Shown: positions 14,586-22,452 of the stretch, in pieces
Layout of the letters: every line of letters starts with the position of its first letter
How positions within the stretch are numbered: position 1 is the first letter of the stretch
Source of the DNA: DATARH01 sp050246595
GTDB lineage: Bacteria > Pseudomonadota > Alphaproteobacteria > ATCC43930 > CGMCC-115725
Direction of reading: 5' to 3'
DNA length: 28,993 nucleotides
Assembly (NCBI GenBank): GCA_050246595.1
Contig: JBFWVT010000061.1
Span: 1 to 28,993 of the forward strand
Position numbers and translations under genes: made by a program
Notes under the pieces: generated by a model
What the model saw: only the letters and a program-made list of their open reading frames with translations
What the model was told of the DNA's origin: nothing
Databases searched by the model: none

Positions 14586-16046
14586 ATGCCAGCCCGTACC
14601 GGACAGCAATATCTAACCGGCCTCCGAGAGCAGGAGCGGGAGGTCTGGCTCGGCGGCGAGCGGGTGCGCGATGTGACGACCCATCCCGGTCTCGCCGGCG
14701 GCGCGCACGCGATCGCGCGACTCTACGACATGCAGCACGACCCGGCGCTGCGCGAGGTGATGACCTATCCCTCGCCCTCGACCGGCGAGAAGGTCGGCCG
14801 CTCGTTTGAGATGCCGCAAACCCGCGAGGCGCTCGCAACCCGCAGCCGGATGATGCTGAATTGGGCGCGCGCCACCTGCGGCATGATGGGGCGCTCGCCC
14901 GATTTCATGAACGTGACCTTTGCGGCGTGGGGCGCGGCGGCCGATTTCTTTGGCGAGAAGCGGCCGGAATTCGGCGACAACATGCGCCGCTATGTCGAAT
15001 ACATCCGCGAGAACGATGTCACGCTGACCCATTCGCTGATAAATCTGCAACGCAGCCGCAATGTCTCCGGCATGTTCAAGCTCGAAGAAGGCACCGCGTT
15101 GCAGGTTGTGCGCGAGACCAGTGCCGGCATTGTCGTCCGCGGCGCCCGCATCCTCGCGACCCTGGGGCCGCTGTCGGACGAGATCGCGGTCTATTCGCCC
15201 CGTCTCGCGCGGCACAGCGACGATCACAGCCCGTTCGCGGTCAATTTCTCGATCCCTTGCGGCACACCGGGGCTGCGCTTTCTGTGCCGCGACAGTTTTG
15301 ATCTCGGGCGCTCGCATTTCGATCATCCGCTCGGCTCGCGCTTTGAGGAGATGGATTGCGTCGTGTTCTTCGACGATGTCGTCGTGCCGTGGGAGCGCGT
15401 CTTTCTGCTGTACGATGTCGACCGGCTGAACCGGACGCCGCACGTCACGCATTCGACGGCGCATTCGGCGCATCAGGGCGCCGCGAAAAACCTCGCCAAA
15501 TGCGAATTCGTGCTGGGTCTGGCGCTGCTGATGACCGAGACGCTCGGCAACGCGCACCTGCCGCACAGCGAGGAGCGGATCGGCGAATTGATGCTGTACA
15601 CCGAGCTGATGCGCTCCTGCATACGCGCTGCCGAGGCCGACGCCGAGATCGATCAGTGGGGCGTGATGTGCCCGGCGATCCTGCCGGTCGAGAGCACCCG
15701 CAACCTGATGATGACCGCCTATCCGCGGATGATTGAAATCCTGCAACTGCTCGGGTCGTCGAGCTTTCTGATCCAGCCGAGCGAAAAGGATTTCGCCGGC
15801 CCTTTGAAGGACGATATCGAGCAGTATCTGGCGACCGACAGCGTCGCGGCGCGCGACCGGGTCAAGCTGTTCCGCCTCGCCTGGGATGTCGCCGGCAGCG
15901 CGTTCGGCAGCCGCCAGGCGCTCTACGAGCGGTTCTTCGCGAGCGATCCGCTGACCCGCGCCCGCGCGATGGCGGCGATCTATCCGAAGGACGAATTGAA
16001 GGGGCGTGTCCGTGAGTTTTTGGGCCGCGATGACGAGGCGTGGTAA
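14586..16046 (+). CDS. 4-hydroxyphenylacetate 3-monooxygenase (HpaB)-family oxygenase
   Basis: A 486-residue two-component flavin monooxygenase, oxygenase subunit. The HpaB layout is visible: RTGQQYLTGL at the N-terminus, HDPALREVMTYPSPSTGE, the acyl-CoA-dehydrogenase-like middle (DDVVVPWERVFL) and a helical C-terminus. Family members use FADH2 delivered by a separate HpaC-type reductase to hydroxylate phenols to catechols; no reductase is in the window. The ATG at 14586 follows GAGGAGGAATC; an in-frame start 63 bases upstream has no such site. A palindrome separates it from the VOC dioxygenase-like gene downstream on the same strand, so hydroxylation followed by ring cleavage is a reasonable inference. 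The phenolic substrate is unknown. Confidence 0.88.
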   Translation: MPARTGQQYLTGLREQEREVWLGGERVRDVTTHPGLAGGAHAIARLYDMQHDPALREVMTYPSPSTGEKVGRSFEMPQTREALATRSRMMLNWARATCGMMGRSPDFMNVTFAAWGAAADFFGEKRPEFGDNMRRYVEYIRENDVTLTHSLINLQRSRNVSGMFKLEEGTALQVVRETSAGIVVRGARILATLGPLSDEIAVYSPRLARHSDDHSPFAVNFSIPCGTPGLRFLCRDSFDLGRSHFDHPLGSRFEEMDCVVFFDDVVVPWERVFLLYDVDRLNRTPHVTHSTAHSAHQGAAKNLAKCEFVLGLALLMTETLGNAHLPHSEERIGELMLYTELMRSCIRAAEADAEIDQWGVMCPAILPVESTRNLMMTAYPRMIEILQLLGSSSFLIQPSEKDFAGPLKDDIEQYLATDSVAARDRVKLFRLAWDVAGSAFGSRQALYERFFASDPLTRARAMAAIYPKDELKGRVREFLGRDDEAW

Positions 16047-16067
16047 GGTTTCGTTCGGGTCAACAGC

Positions 16068-16145
16068 GTAGGATGGGCCGAGCGCAGCAAAGCCCATCTG
16101 CATTGCCGCGAAACGATGGGCTTCGCAAGGCTCGGCCCATCCTGC
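16068..16145. repeat. Intergenic palindromic repeat, GTAGGATGGGCCGAGC family
   Basis: GTAGGATGGGCCGAGCGCAG... faces ...GAAGGCTCGGCCCATCCTGC-like arms (right half GATGGGCTTCGCAAGGCTCG), giving a long near-perfect stem between two co-directional genes. A degenerate relative lies at 13720-13805. Confidence 0.8.
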
Positions 16146-16164
16146 GAGCGGAAGGGAGGATAGG

Positions 16165-16707
16165 ATGAGCAAGCGGCCGATGTATCTGCAACACGTCAAC
16201 GTCTACGTGCGCAATGTCGAGCGCTCGAAGCAATGGTACGAGGATCTGCTCGGGCTGCACACCTATGAGTACCGCCCGGACTGGGCCGCGTTCATGTCGG
16301 CCGACACCGAACAGTCGCACGAAGTGGCGCTGATGCAATTGGGCGACGACGCGCCCTTGCAGCAGAAGGGGCAGGTCGGTCTCAACCACATGGCGTGGCG
16401 CGTCGAATCGCTCGACGATCTCAAGGAGTTCTATCACCGCATCAAGGAAAAGGGTCAGAAGATCCACCACATCGCCGACCACGGCATCTCGCTCGGCATC
16501 TATCTGCGCGACCCGGACGGCAACGGCGTCGAGGTGTTCTACGAGTTACCGCGCTCCGAATGGCCGGTCGATTATCACGTCTTCTCGCGCGACAAGGTCG
16601 GTCGCGGTCGCTTTCCGGGGCCGTGGGACGAAGCGGAGGTGCGCCCGCTGCCCGAGACGCGCACCGAGAAAGCACGCACCGAGCCGGCCGTCGCGGCGGC
16701 GCAGTAG
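16165..16707 (+). CDS. VOC-superfamily protein, extradiol dioxygenase/glyoxalase-like
   Basis: A 180-residue protein with two beta-alpha-beta-beta-beta modules. Candidate metal ligands are His10 (LQHVNVYV), His75 (GLNHMAWRV) and the Glu in NGVEVFYEL (near 121), the His-His-Glu set of Fe/Mn extradiol dioxygenases and glyoxalase-type enzymes. The module around DPDGNGVEVFYEL strongly resembles catechol-2,3-dioxygenase-like members. A Lys/Arg/Glu-rich tail (about 140-180) is disordered-looking. The GGAAGGGAGGAT ribosome site before ATG 16165 is strong. Standing after an HpaB-type hydroxylase, it may cleave the catechol that enzyme makes. Glyoxalase, fosfomycin-type or binding roles cannot be excluded. 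Confidence 0.82.
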   Translation: MSKRPMYLQHVNVYVRNVERSKQWYEDLLGLHTYEYRPDWAAFMSADTEQSHEVALMQLGDDAPLQQKGQVGLNHMAWRVESLDDLKEFYHRIKEKGQKIHHIADHGISLGIYLRDPDGNGVEVFYELPRSEWPVDYHVFSRDKVGRGRFPGPWDEAEVRPLPETRTEKARTEPAVAAAQ

Positions 16708-16764
16708 TCGGGCGACCGGTGTCGCACCCGGAATAGATACGCCGACCCGCCGTCCGGGGCACGC

Positions 16765-19125
16765 GTGAGCGAGGTCGCCGCCGGGTTCTTTTTTCTGGTC
16801 GCGGTGCTGTTCGCGGCGCTGTGGCACCGCACCCGCTCCGGGTTGCGGAGAGTGCGGGCGGCTCGCGATGCCGCGCAGCAGAACGGCTTCTGCCTGGCCG
16901 CCGCGCTCGCCGCGGCGCCGGTCGCCGGTTTTTGGTGGTCGCGTGACGGAACCGCGGCGGCAATCGGCGCGGCGACCGCGCCCGGCGCCGAGAACTCGTA
17001 TGATCGCTTCCTGGCCGAACTCGACCCGGAAGATGCGACGGGGGTCGCCGTTTGCGTCGAGGCATTGCGGCGGGCCGGCACGGCTTTCGACGCCGCCATC
17101 CTGGCGCCCGACGGCAGCGCCTACGCGCTGGAAGGGCGGACGACCGCCGGCGGCGAGGCGGTGTTGTGGGTCGCCGACCTATCGGCGATCCGGCGGGCGG
17201 AACTGGCGCGTGCCGCCGCCGCCGCCGCCGCGGCCGATCTGCGCGAAACCGTGGAGCTGCTGCCGCTGCCGGTATGGCGCCGCGATGGGCGGCTGCGGGT
17301 GATCGACTGCAACGCGGCCTATGCCGCGGCGCTCGATGCGGATCGCGAGACGGTGCTGTCCGAACCGCGCGAGCTGGCGCCGGGCGGAACACAGGAGGGG
17401 CCGCCGCAGCGGGCCGCAAGGGCGGCTTCCGGCACGCCGCAGGGCGAGACGCGGCACGTCTCGATCGGCGGCTCGCGGCGTCTGCTGCGCCTGGTCGAGG
17501 CGCCGAGCCGCGCCGGCGGCACAATCGGCTACGCGCTCGACCGCACCGAAATCGAGATCGCCGAGAGCGAACTGGATCGGCACATCAACGCGCACGGCCA
17601 GGTGCTCGAAAGCATCCATGCCGCGGTTGCGATCTACGGCGCCGACAGGCGGCTCAAATTCTTCAATTCGGCCTTCGCGCGGCTGTGGTCTCTGGAGGAG
17701 GACTGGCTTGCCGGCGAGCCGTCGCTGGATGAGCTGCTGGAACGGCTGCGCGACCGCCGCAGGTTGCCCGAGCAGGCCGACGCCCGCGCCTTCAAGCGGC
17801 AGCAGATCGAGCTGTTCACGTCGTTGATCGACCCGGAAAGCGAGCTGCTGCATCTGCCGGACGGGCGGACCCTGAGCATGTCGGTCTCGCCGCATCCGCT
17901 GGGCGGCCTCATTTTCGCCTATGAGGACGTGACCGACCGGCTCGCGCTCGAACGGTCGTACAACACGCTGATCGAGGTGCAGCGCGAGACGCTCGACAAT
18001 CTGTTCGAGGCCATCGCGGTTTTTGGCAGCGACGGACGGCTGAAGCTGCACAATCCGGCCTATCGCCGGATCTGGGGTCTCTCCGAGGCGGATCTGTACG
18101 GCGAACCGCATGTCAGCGACATCGTCGAGAAGATCCGCCATTTCTATAACAACGTCGGGGACTGGCCGAGGGCGCGCGAACGGATGATTGCGCGCATAAC
18201 CGCGGAATCGGCGTGGAGCGGGTCGATCGAGCGCTCCGACGGTTCGACATTGCAGGTCGCGACGATATCGCTGCCCGACGGCAACGTATTGCTCACCTGT
18301 CTCGATGTCAGCGACACCACCCGGGTCGAACGGGCGCTGCGCGAACGCAACGAGGCGCTGGAGACCGCCACCCGTTTGAAGAGCGAATTCATCGCGAACG
18401 TCTCCTACGAGCTGCGCACACCGCTCAACGCGATCATCGGCTTTGCCGAGATTTTGACAAACCAGTATTTCGGGAGCCTGACGCCGCGGCAGCTCGAATA
18501 CAGCCGCGGCATTCTCGAAAGCTCGCAGCGTCTGTCGCAGCTGATCAACGATATTCTCGATCTCGCGACGATCGAAGCCGGCTATCTGGCGCTCGAAACC
18601 GGCCGTGTGGAAATCTGCGACCTGTTGGAAGCGGTGGCGGTGCTGTCGCGCGAGCGGGCGCGGATGCAGAACGTCGTGCTCGATGTGAACTGTCCGCATG
18701 GTATCGGCGCGGTCGAGGCCGACGAGCGACGGCTCAAGCAGGCCCTGTTCAATCTCGTGTCGAACGCGATCAAGTTCACCCCACCCGGCGGCTCGATCCG
18801 GCTTGAGGCGCGCATTGACGCGGATGCGGCCGGCGATGTCATCCTGGCGGTTGTCGACACCGGGATCGGCATCGCCGCCTCGGATCAGCAACGGGTTTTC
18901 GAGAAGTTCGAGCGCGGCACCCTGCGCAACCGCGAGACCGGCGCCGGTCTCGGTCTGTCGCTGGTAAAGAGCCTGATCGAGCTGCACGGCGGCTCGGTCG
19001 CGATCCGGTCCGGAGTGGGCGAGGGAACCACCATCCTGTGCCGTCTGCCGGCTGGACGGCGTCTGCCGGCCGGCGGAGAAATCGCGTCGGCGCCCCCGGC
19101 GGTAGTGTCGGGCGCGCTCGATTGA
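16765..19125 (+). CDS. divL: DivL-type PAS sensor kinase with Tyr in place of the phospho-acceptor His
   Basis: A 786-residue membrane-tethered kinase: one N-terminal helix (about 5-20), three PAS-like segments (about 155-260, 270-395, 400-510), a HisKA dimerisation helix pair (about 530-600) and a HATPase_c domain (about 640-770) with Asn667, DTGIGIA, FEKFERG and GAGLGLSL. The H-box reads NVSYELRTPL: the histidine is Tyr548 (codon TAC 18406-18408). Caulobacter DivL has the same replacement (Tyr550) and the same architecture at 769 residues. DivL modulates the CckA-ChpT-CtrA phosphorelay by binding DivK and CckA. Start is GTG 16765 with only a weak ribosome site, so it is tentative. Monocistronic as far as seen. 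Confidence 0.85.
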   Translation: MSEVAAGFFFLVAVLFAALWHRTRSGLRRVRAARDAAQQNGFCLAAALAAAPVAGFWWSRDGTAAAIGAATAPGAENSYDRFLAELDPEDATGVAVCVEALRRAGTAFDAAILAPDGSAYALEGRTTAGGEAVLWVADLSAIRRAELARAAAAAAAADLRETVELLPLPVWRRDGRLRVIDCNAAYAAALDADRETVLSEPRELAPGGTQEGPPQRAARAASGTPQGETRHVSIGGSRRLLRLVEAPSRAGGTIGYALDRTEIEIAESELDRHINAHGQVLESIHAAVAIYGADRRLKFFNSAFARLWSLEEDWLAGEPSLDELLERLRDRRRLPEQADARAFKRQQIELFTSLIDPESELLHLPDGRTLSMSVSPHPLGGLIFAYEDVTDRLALERSYNTLIEVQRETLDNLFEAIAVFGSDGRLKLHNPAYRRIWGLSEADLYGEPHVSDIVEKIRHFYNNVGDWPRARERMIARITAESAWSGSIERSDGSTLQVATISLPDGNVLLTCLDVSDTTRVERALRERNEALETATRLKSEFIANVSYELRTPLNAIIGFAEILTNQYFGSLTPRQLEYSRGILESSQRLSQLINDILDLATIEAGYLALETGRVEICDLLEAVAVLSRERARMQNVVLDVNCPHGIGAVEADERRLKQALFNLVSNAIKFTPPGGSIRLEARIDADAAGDVILAVVDTGIGIAASDQQRVFEKFERGTLRNRETGAGLGLSLVKSLIELHGGSVAIRSGVGEGTTILCRLPAGRRLPAGGEIASAPPAVVSGALD

Positions 19126-19255
19126 CGCAGGCGCGGCGGGCGGGCTCTCGACGGCCCCATCCCAGGTGCGCTCGGGGTCCCACCTTGCCTGTAACCGGGC
19201 CTCCTTCTTATACCAACCGCCCGAAACCGGGCCCTATCCTGCGGCCGTACCCGCT

Positions 19256-19297
19256 CCCTAACCCTCCCCCGCAAGCGGGAGAGGGCAGGGCGGGGGC
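19256..19297. terminator. GC-rich hairpin between convergent divL and GST genes
   Basis: CCCTCCCCCGC, a two-base loop, then GCGGGAGAGGG, with flanking GC-rich partial pairing, form an imperfect stem in the 214-base gap between two convergent genes. It resembles the hairpin at 6909-6960. No T-run is present, so the terminator role is inferred from position. The rest of this gap shows no gene. Confidence 0.5.
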
Positions 19298-19339
19298 ATC
19301 GGTCGGTGTCATGGGCGCTTGGTATTATGCGCCGGCCCC

Positions 19340-20065
19340 TTATTGGGTGGAGACCGGGATCGCGCGCTGATTGTACATGATCCGGCGGATGCGGGTCTGC
19401 TCCTCGGGCGGCAGCTTGGAGACATCGATCGACAGCTCGGCGCCGGCCGCCATGCCGCGCTTTACCGCCGGCCGCTCGCCGATCTCCTCGAACCAGCGCT
19501 TGAAATGCGGGAATTCGTCGATGTCCTGGCCCTGCCCATTCCAGCCGACAGTCCACGGATAGCAGATCATGTCGGCGATCGTGTAGTCGTCGCCGGCGAC
19601 ATAGCGGCTGCGGTACAGCCGGTTGTTCAGGACGCCGTACAGCCGGTTGGCTTCATCGGTGAACCGCGCCACGGCGTAGCTCTGGTCGCCCCTGCTGTCG
19701 CCGAGCCGGCGGAAATGTCCGCACTCACCGAGCTTTGGTCCCTGATTCGCCATCTGCCAGATGACCCATTGCGCGACCTCGTACTTGCCGCGGGGATTCT
19801 GCGGCCAGAATCGGCCGGTCTTCTCGGCGAGGTACATCATGATCGCGCCCGATTCGAAGACCGTAATCGGCTCGCCGCCGCCCGCGGGGTTGCGATCGAC
19901 GACGACCGGCATGCGATGGTTCGGGTTCATCGCAAGAAACTCCGGCTTGAACTGATCTCCCTGCTGGATATTGCATGGGATAATCCGGTAAGGCAGAGCG
20001 CACTCCTCGAGCAGGATCGTGACCTTCTTGCCGTTCGGCGTGGGCCAGTAATGCAGATCGATCAT
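19340..20065 (-). CDS. Glutathione S-transferase family protein, YfcG/Nu-class-like
   Basis: A 241-residue GST. The N-terminal thioredoxin fold begins MIDLHYWPTPNGKKVTI; Thr9 and Asn11 of TPNG are the glutathione-contact residues typical of E. coli YfcG and other Nu-class GSTs, which act as disulfide-bond reductases using two glutathiones. MPVVVD holds the cis-Pro and FESGAIMMYLAEKTG the Glu-Ser glutathione-binding motif. The helical C-terminal domain includes YTIADMICYPW, the usual N-capping box. Length fits the family (about 215-290). It is divergent from the glycosyltransferase gene and convergent with divL. Class assignment is good; the physiological substrate is unknown. Confidence 0.88.
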   Translation of the reverse strand: MIDLHYWPTPNGKKVTILLEECALPYRIIPCNIQQGDQFKPEFLAMNPNHRMPVVVDRNPAGGGEPITVFESGAIMMYLAEKTGRFWPQNPRGKYEVAQWVIWQMANQGPKLGECGHFRRLGDSRGDQSYAVARFTDEANRLYGVLNNRLYRSRYVAGDDYTIADMICYPWTVGWNGQGQDIDEFPHFKRWFEEIGERPAVKRGMAAGAELSIDVSKLPPEEQTRIRRIMYNQRAIPVSTQ

Positions 20066-20167
20066 CGCACATTCCCGTTCGCTTCGGCGCCGGAGAACGG
20101 TATCTCAGCGCCCCGGTTTGATCGCGTGGAACGCTAGCCCGGCGGTCCCCCGTTTGGCTAGGCGCGA

Positions 20168-21553
20168 ATGGCTATTCGGATTGTCATGGACACACACACG
20201 CAGATGATGGAGGCGACCGCCACCGCCGTGCGCCGGCCCGTGTTTACGGCCGAGCGGGCGCCTGTCTCCGGCATGGCTTCCGCCGCGCCGATTCGGCCGC
20301 TCAAGGTCGGGGTGCTGGTCGATCTCGAATACACGCCGGCTGCCGGCGGGCACGTGAAATGCTGGCAGCGCCTCGCCGAAGCGGCGGCCGAGATCCCCGA
20401 TTCGCTGGATCTCACGGTCCATTTCAACGGGACGGAAAAGCGGGAATTGCCGCTCTCGCCGACGGTGCGCTATGCGCTGCTGCCGCCGGTGTTCAGTACG
20501 GCGCGGCTGGTGCGCAATCCGCATCTTCCGGACCATACCGATATCGCGCCGTGGCATCCGCACCTGGCGCGGGCACTCCCCCGCTACGAGGTGATCCACA
20601 CAACCGACGCCTTTTTCTGCTATGCGCGGACGGCGCTGCGGTTCGCGCGCACCCGCGGTGTTCCGGTGGTCAGCTCGATCCACACCAATACGCCCGAATA
20701 CGCGCGCATCACGGTAGGCAAGATGCTGCAGCGCCGGCTCGGCACCGGTCTCGCCTATCGCGTCGCGTCCGATTATCTCGGTGTCCCGAACTGGGTCGGA
20801 TCGTTTCTGGAGCGCCGCTTGGAGAAGCATCTGTCCTCGGTGGTCGCGGTGGTCGGGTCGTTTGTCGGCGAAGCGGGGCTTGGCAACGGGCGCGGACACC
20901 ATGAAATGATTATTCGCCGGGGTCTCGACCGTTGGCTATTCTCCCTGGCGCGGCGCGACCGGGCCTGGTTCGAACGGCGTTTCGGGCTGCGGCGCGGCGA
21001 CGTGATCGCGGTCTACGCCGGCAAGCTCAACGCGGGCAAGAACGTGCCCCTGCTGGAGCCGGCGATACGGGCGGCCCGTGCCCGCGGCGTCGCGGTGCAT
21101 CTGTTCTGCGCCGGCGAGGGTCCCGAACGCGCGCGATTGCAGGCGGCGCTCGGACCGGCAAGCACCTTTGCGGGGCTGTTGACCCAGGACGAGCTGGCGC
21201 GGGTCTACGCGTCCGCCGATCTGTTTCTGTTCCCGTCGGAGATCGACGAATTCGGCAGCGCCGCGCAGGAGGCGCTTGCCTGCGGTCTGCCGGTACTCGC
21301 GGCGCGCGGCAGCGGGTTTGCGTCGAGCATGGCGGATTGCCCCGCGGTTCGCGTCCTGCCCGGCGATGATCCGGCGGTCTGGGCGGCGGCGATCGCCGAT
21401 CTCGCGGCCGCGCCGCACCGGCGCCGCGCGATGGGGCGGGCGGGGCGCGCCTATGTCGAGGCGCGGGTGCCGAGCTGGAGCGAGGTCCTCGAACAGGATC
21501 TGCTGCCGGTGTGGCGGTCGGCGGCGCTGGCGCGGCAGGCGGTCGGCCGATGA
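20168..21553 (+). CDS. GT4-family glycosyltransferase
   Basis: A 461-residue GT-B-fold retaining glycosyltransferase. The first domain starts LKVGVLVDLEYTPAAGGHVK near residue 46; the second shows AVYAGKLNAGKNV, FCAGEGPERARL, and the donor-binding EX7E-type motif EFGSAAQEALACGLPV. GT4 enzymes move sugars from nucleotide sugars to lipids, glycans or small molecules. The first 40 or so residues are poorly ordered, and ATG 20186 or 20273 are possible alternative starts; none has a strong ribosome site. Its stop overlaps the start of the PIG-L deacetylase (ATGA), so the two are translationally coupled and probably act on the same molecule. Confidence 0.87.
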   Translation: MAIRIVMDTHTQMMEATATAVRRPVFTAERAPVSGMASAAPIRPLKVGVLVDLEYTPAAGGHVKCWQRLAEAAAEIPDSLDLTVHFNGTEKRELPLSPTVRYALLPPVFSTARLVRNPHLPDHTDIAPWHPHLARALPRYEVIHTTDAFFCYARTALRFARTRGVPVVSSIHTNTPEYARITVGKMLQRRLGTGLAYRVASDYLGVPNWVGSFLERRLEKHLSSVVAVVGSFVGEAGLGNGRGHHEMIIRRGLDRWLFSLARRDRAWFERRFGLRRGDVIAVYAGKLNAGKNVPLLEPAIRAARARGVAVHLFCAGEGPERARLQAALGPASTFAGLLTQDELARVYASADLFLFPSEIDEFGSAAQEALACGLPVLAARGSGFASSMADCPAVRVLPGDDPAVWAAAIADLAAAPHRRRAMGRAGRAYVEARVPSWSEVLEQDLLPVWRSAALARQAVGR

Positions 21554-22452
21554 TCCCGGTTGCCGGCCGGATATTGATCCTGGCGCCGCACCCCGACGAC
21601 GAGATCGCCGCCTGCGCGATCGCGACACGCTGCGCGGTCGCTGCCGGCGCACGCGTCTTCGTCCTGCACCTGACGACCGGCGTCCCCCCGGCCGCCTCGT
21701 TGTGGCGTCGGGACCGGGCGGCTTATATGGACCGCGTGTGGCGCCGTCAGGAGGAGGCGCTGGACGCCGCTCGTCTGCTCGGGGTCGAGATCGTCGGGTT
21801 TCGTGAGACCGCGGCGCGCCGGCTGCGTTTCGACCTCGACGCCGCTTCCTCCGACATCGCCGCGGCGATCGCCGGTTGCCGCGCCGAGATGGTCTGGGTC
21901 CCGGCGTTCGAGGGCGCGCACCAGGACCATGACGCGGCCAATGCGCTGGCCGCCTGCGTCGCCGGCCCGGCGCCGGTATGGGAGTTCGCCGAGTACAACT
22001 ACGCCGGCGGCCGGGTCAGGTCGAACCGTTTCGCCTCCGACCGCGGCGGCGAGGTCACGATCGGCGCGACGGCGGGTGAGGCCGAACTGAAGCGCGCCGC
22101 GCTCGACTGCTATCAATCCGAGCGCCGCAACCTGGCGCATCTCGTAGCGGATCGCGAAGCCTGCCGGCCGCTCCCGCGGTATGATTACGGCCGGCAACCG
22201 CACGAAGGCCGGCTGTTCCGCGAGCGCTTTCACTGGGTTCCGTTCCGCCATCCGGGGGTCGATTTCGACGCCTCGGGCGAGGTTTACCGCGACCTCGCGG
22301 GGTGGATTTCAGCCCGTCGGCCGCACCGTTCCGCGACGCTCGGCCAAGGCCCAGGCGGCGAGACCCGGCAGCCCGACCGCGACTTCGCGGGCGCGCTTGA
22401 CCAGACCGAGCGCCAGCGCGTTATCGGGCGACAGTCCCGCAGCCGCGGCTAG
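21550..22452 (+). CDS. PIG-L family N-acetylglucosaminyl-type deacetylase
   Basis: A 300-residue zinc deacetylase of the PIG-L/LmbE family. The APHPDDE motif (His14, Asp16, Asp17) and a second HQDHDAA motif give the expected metal ligands and catalytic Asp. Members remove acetyl groups from GlcNAc-containing molecules: GPI intermediates, mycothiol and bacillithiol precursors, antibiotics. Here the start codon overlaps the GT4 stop, a pairing like BshA/BshB or MshA/MshB in logic: a GT4 adds the sugar and PIG-L deacetylates it. The last 48 codons (from 22309) overlap the convergent flippase-like gene and are Arg/Gln-rich, so the functional domain probably ends near there. Substrate unknown. Confidence 0.85.
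   Translation: MIPVAGRILILAPHPDDEIAACAIATRCAVAAGARVFVLHLTTGVPPAASLWRRDRAAYMDRVWRRQEEALDAARLLGVEIVGFRETAARRLRFDLDAASSDIAAAIAGCRAEMVWVPAFEGAHQDHDAANALAACVAGPAPVWEFAEYNYAGGRVRSNRFASDRGGEVTIGATAGEAELKRAALDCYQSERRNLAHLVADREACRPLPRYDYGRQPHEGRLFRERFHWVPFRHPGVDFDASGEVYRDLAGWISARRPHRSATLGQGPGGETRQPDRDFAGALDQTERQRVIGRQSRSRG

Noticed and set aside
17179..18987. 602-codon minus-strand frame opposite divL
   Set aside because: Antisense shadow with the Arg/Gln/Asp-rich composition typical of such frames; no start context or domain.
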